From contig JAKCWW010003995.1 in the NCBI GenBank assembly GCA_026260175.1, forward strand, positions 7,009 to 44,031: a DNA stretch of 37,023 nt, written 5' to 3'. Positions within the stretch are counted from its first letter, which is position 1; each line of letters begins with the position of its first letter. This DNA is from Reticulitermes lucifugus. Its lineage: Eukaryota; Arthropoda; Insecta; Blattodea; Rhinotermitidae. The notes below the pieces were generated by a model that saw only the letters and a program-made list of their open reading frames with translations, did not search any database and had not been told where the DNA came from. This document shows, piece by piece, positions 24,801 through 30,456 of this stretch. The position numbers and the translations under genes were made by a program.

Positions 24801-27800
24801 TGTCCCCACAACCCTGGATTCATAGAACGTAGTAGTTTGGTCCTTAACTATAGAACCTTCAACTATACGAACCAATCCAGTTCTTTGGACTTTCACGCCT
24901 TCTGTTGTACTAGGGCTTATTGCTGCAAGAACAGATTGTCTCTCTGTGTTTACATTAATGGATGTTGTGCTCTCAACCACTTCTGCGTAGAGAGTGTCGA
25001 TGTAAGTTCCGATGGCTTTAGTAGTGAAATATGTTGTGCTGACTCCATCAGCATCCACAATCCTGCCTTCATTCAGGGACACAACCCCCGTAGGTTTCAA
25101 AACGAGATTTACATTGTCTGAAAAGACTGGAGTCGGGGTGACTATTTCAGTGGAACTTTCTAGCACTTGTGCATACAGGCCGTCTATGAATGTACCATAT
25201 ACGTCAGTTGAGAATAATGTTGTGGTTCCATTGTTTACTTCACTAGTTACAATTGTCGACAGAAGACCAGTTGGTTGCAGTAGCAAGGGCGACTCTACGG
25301 GCATCGATATTTTTGTCGCTTTCTCAAGAATATTCTGCTCGGTTGCACCACTACCAATGGCGCGGCCCGTTACATCACTGGCCGCTTCATTTACAATATT
25401 CGTTACAGTCTCAAGCCGGCTGTTAAGAACAGTACTGTTACCAATATAAGAAGTGGTGAAGTAAGTATAAGTCGTGTAGAACGTCGCGGGTTCTATTGAA
25501 GGAAGCGTGGAGGAGGGGACAGTTATTTCTTCTAATGTTGGTGTTGTGGTGATTTCTAAGGCACTTGCACTCGACGATGAAGCGCCCACGGTGGGTGTTA
25601 CTGTGTTTGAGATTGTTTCTTCTCTACTTGTAACCACAGTACTGCCATCTTTAAATAATGTTGTCCAATAAGTGAAAGTTGTGAAGTATGTTATGGGCAG
25701 AGTAGCATCTTCTGGAGCAATTCTTGTTGGAACCGCTGAAGGAGCTAGTGTTTCTGTTACAACATTGGTGACCGTCTCTAAACGGCTGACGACTTCACTC
25801 GAAGAACCCTTATAGACTGTTGTGAAGTATGTAAATGTCGTATAGCTTGTCTGAAGGAGCAAAGGTGGAGATGGCTCAAGGTCCTCTGTATTGCTTTCCG
25901 AGCTGATCTGGTCGTCAAATACCGGATGTCTGTCATTTCTTTTTTCCAGCATCATAACTTTGCCTCCATCAGAGCTGCTGCTCGTGACATCGGTGCTCAT
26001 TGTCTCGACTGCAGCAGGTTTGTCTGAAACCAGTGACGATGCTACAGCTACTGGTGTGCTGCGTATATCACTGTCTGTTTCTTGGGATGCTACTGGAGAT
26101 TGTAACGATGCGTTTTCTTCTAATACAGTCTGAATGGTAGCACTGTTACGTGATCTTGATATGGTCGCATAAATACTGTCAGTTCTCGGTGTGTTTCTTG
26201 GGAAAATGCTATTTTCTTCATCGTCCACGTCGACAGAATTAACATGTGAACTTTCAGTTCCGTAACTCGGAGATTTATGTGAGCGAGAAATCGTGCTGCT
26301 GTATGAATAAAGGGGCGTAGATTTTAATATCGGTGTTTTAATATGATTAATATCTTGAGAAGACTCGACGATATCTGAGTATAGGTCAGGCTTTCGAGGA
26401 GATTCAACTTGGTCTACCATATCTAGATCTGAGTCCTTCTCAAATAATGGTTCACGAAGCGATATGGTAGGTTCGATCCTGGCCACAGTTGGACTTGAAA
26501 GCAGACCACTAGGCGTTACAATATTTGTATATATCTCTGTTCTACTTGAAATTTCAGTTTCGCCGTCAACCAAAATAGTCGTGAAGTATGTGTAAGTCGT
26601 GTAGAAAGTTTTCAGCTCTTTGTCAAATGTTCCTGATTCTCCATATTTATTTAATATAGGTGTCGAAGTTGCTAGTTCTTTTTCAAGATCTACAGATTCT
26701 ATTACGGTTGAAAACAAATCGTTATCAGAGCTTGTACCCAAATCTGGGAAGTATTTCGTTGTTGGCCTACCTACACCAACACTTGTGGGCGTTGGTTCAA
26801 CAGACGATGATGACTGTGTTGATGGTGTAACGAAAGTATCTTCGTGGGCTAATAACCCAATAACAGCAGGATCAGATGCATGTAAGATGTAACTGCGGTC
26901 CACAGTAGATGTAATTACATTTGTAACAACCACTTCTCGACTTGAAACACTTGTTGTGTGTTCCTGAAAGAAAGTCGTAAGGTATGTGTATGTAGTATAG
27001 AGAGTTTTGAATATTAATTCAATCTCGTCTTCTTCACCTTGAACGTTATCTTCTGGAGTAGTTGGGCTAGGCGTTGTAACTTTTATTTCGTCAGGTATTA
27101 CTGTCGTCTTTTCTTCCGGTAAATTTGGTGTAGTCATTTTATGTACTTCATCCTTATTTGTAGTTTCAACAGTTATGCTCTCGGGTGTTGTATGCAAACT
27201 TTCTTCGTCTGCTAATGAAACGGTTGGGGAAGGGACAATACTATATGCCTCTATCGCACTGTTTATTCTGAAGTTTGTCTGTTCTGTGCTTGTTTCAGCA
27301 TCAGGACTGAATATTCGTGTTACGTAACTTTTCTCGGCGCTAGTAACTTCTCTAGATCTTATTGATGTCGTTGTCGTTGTACCTTCAGCAGGGATAAAAA
27401 ATGTAGTAAGGTATGTAAAAGTCTTATAAACTGTGGTGGGTATGAGCTGTGTTATTGGGCTACCAGTGGCTGAAGAAGTTGGTGTTCTTGAAGTCTCGGG
27501 TTGTCGACCGTCACTATCCGCTGCATGAAATTCCTTATCTCTCTCTTTATTCTTAGTGTCTTTTTCAGCAGTGGTCTCTTCTTTTGGTTTCGTGGTTATC
27601 TTCCTCCCAGTCTCTACTTCATTAATGGAGTATGTATCGGAATCTGTCGTTTCTTCGGTCGGCCCTGTTCTCAAAATTTCATCCTGTGTTGTTCTGCTAC
27701 TGTCACCTTCTGTGGTGGTTACTTCTGCAGTAGTAATCGTGTTACCTTCTGTCGTTTGAGGTAATTCGTTATTGGAATCTACTGTTAGTGGTGAAGTTGT

Positions 27801-30404
27801 CGGTGGCGTGGTCCCTTCGGTCTCTTCAGCAGCTTTTGGCGTTGTTTCTGATAGGATATGTGTTATATGGGTGACAGAATTCTGTGATGTGTCTACGACA
27901 GCAGTAGGTTGTATGGATTTATGTGCATCCGCCATATCGACTTTGGTCTGGTCAATATAGAAGAATACACTTGATGTTGAGTGTATAACTTGGGCATAAT
28001 TTCCATTAACGTACGTTCCATATATTAGAGAAGTGAATAAAGTAGTGGTTCCATTTAGAGCCTCGGTACCACCAATGACTTTTATCAATCCCAAAGGAAA
28101 TTCAGCACCACCTGTATCAAACAATTGAGTCTGGGCAGTAGAGAACGACGATAAAGAATCTGTAGCTTGAATTCCAATATCTTCAGTACTAGATTCAGCT
28201 TGGCTAGATCCAATATCTTCGATGGAAGGCTCGAGTTTGTAATCGTAGGAAACTGACGATGGATCGATAGTATCGATACCGAAAAATGACTCCGTAATTA
28301 AATCTTGTGCTGGAGTTGTTGGTATTTTCTCAGCCATTTCCAACTGTTCGTGAGCTAAATATTGAGCCGCGTCTTCGAAATTAGTTGTTGGGTTTTCGGT
28401 TATTGGCTCCACAACTTGAGCTGACTGGAGAGCCTTGTGGTCGCGGCGAATTGTGACTGATCGAGATGATGTTTCTGGGAGCACCACCATGGTTGGCAAA
28501 GCAGTTTGCATGCTAAGTGAGTGACCTGTGATCGTCCGTGTAACCATTCCAGGAGTGTGAGACATAAAAGTTTTAATGCTAGTCACGACAGACACTGGGG
28601 TTTCTGTAGTAACATGCTGCAACTCCGGGGCGAGCGTTGCGTCTCCTGATATTGAAGTGGCTTTTCTACCTTGATTTTCTCCGCCAGCAGCCCTTGTGTG
28701 AGGCATGAATATTATTACTGTGTCCCCGACTGTAGTTGTGAAATCAGAGAAACCCAAGTATGTCACAGTGTCTAGTTTCCGATGTTCCATCCTGTTTCCT
28801 CCGAAGAAAGCTTTCCCTGATCTGAACCGACTGCTTCGAACATTTGTCTCTGTATTGTGACTTTCAGTCGAATCCTCATTTTCATCGACGGAAAATCCAC
28901 TTGGGGCAAACTCATGACGAACCGTGAATGTCGGTAAACCGTCCAAAGGTCGCACAACTCTGGCAGGGCTTACGCCGTTTATCTCAGAACCTTCACCTTC
29001 TCCAGCGTCCCCCGTATTTCTCTTGCTGAAATACTCCATCCGTTTAGCTTTCAAGAGGTTCTCGGATTCTTGTTCCTGATCTCCTTTAGTTGGAGGGTAG
29101 TGCTTGTTCACGAGTTTCTTTGCCTTTGCTTGCAAGAACAACTCTTCTAGCTCATCTCTGCTATCTGCTTCCGGACCCTGATCCGTGCCAGATGATTCAT
29201 GGTTGATTACGGATGTGCTTATAATATTACCGCCCGCTCCTGGATGTTCCCCAATATATCTAGAATGAGGCGTGTGCTGTCCATTTACGGCAGTCTGGTA
29301 GATGTTACCTGATTTGGCATAACTAAATGGCTCGACTTTTATGACTGAATCTCCGGTCTGAGAAGGAAGCACTTGAATTGGTTTTGTGGGACGTGCTATA
29401 TCAGCCACGAGGGTTATGGGTGGGAGTACCAGTTCATCAAGGTTTGTGCGTGTCTTGTCTCGACCCTTAGAATCACCGTGGTAGAACACTCTGGAGCTAG
29501 TGGTAACAACCTGAGCATACAGACGGCCGTTGTCTAGAGTCGTGCCTACGACCTGTGTTGCAAACTCGGTGGTCGTACCTTCTTGGACAAATGTACGAGC
29601 TGTCGATGTTAAAAGACCGACAGCCTTTTTATGAAACCGACCATCTCGATGTCGCCCTGTATTATCCACCAGCAGGACGGTGGTGACGTCTGTTTGGTGT
29701 GACAGGAATGACAGATCAAGAACAAGAGATGAAAAAAAAACTGTCAGTAAAATACGGAAAGAAAGAAAACATACAAGATTATTACACATGTATGCCAGTG
29801 CAGAGAAATGCTTTATAGAAAGTTGGATAAAACAGAATTTTAAGGCATGTGACTATTCAAATGTGTTAATAATTACCTTAAACCTAGTATATTGGCTCAA
29901 ACGGTAATGCTTCTGACCAGAGGCGTAGATAACCGGTCGGGACCCTCCGCGACTCAATAATCGCCCCCCCCCCGCTGAACTTATTAGCGGAGTTATTGCG
30001 CCAGAAAGCTGCCTTCTGTCACAAGAACGGAATACAGTCCGAGAAAACCTACAAAAATTTTAGTATTCTATAAGCCATAATACCCCTTCACGCTACGGGG
30101 TCTACGGGGCCCATACCTACGCCACTACTTTTGACTTGTTTTCGGGAGGTATCCACTTTGAATCTCTGCCGGAACGACGGCTATTTTGAAAAGTTTGTTT
30201 TTCTCAGCACAGGTACGTGCCAGGGTAGTACTTTAACTAGGCCACGACCAATTGTGTTGTCAAATCCTTCTCTTCATTATTCACCAAACACCTTTCTATT
30301 CGAGGGTGTATAATCCGAGATACTGAGAGCGTCGTAACATAAAGAATGAATAAATAAATCCTCCAGAGTACTACCCTCACGCCTACTACTACTACTACTA
30401 CTAC

Positions 30405-30456
<52 letters not shown>

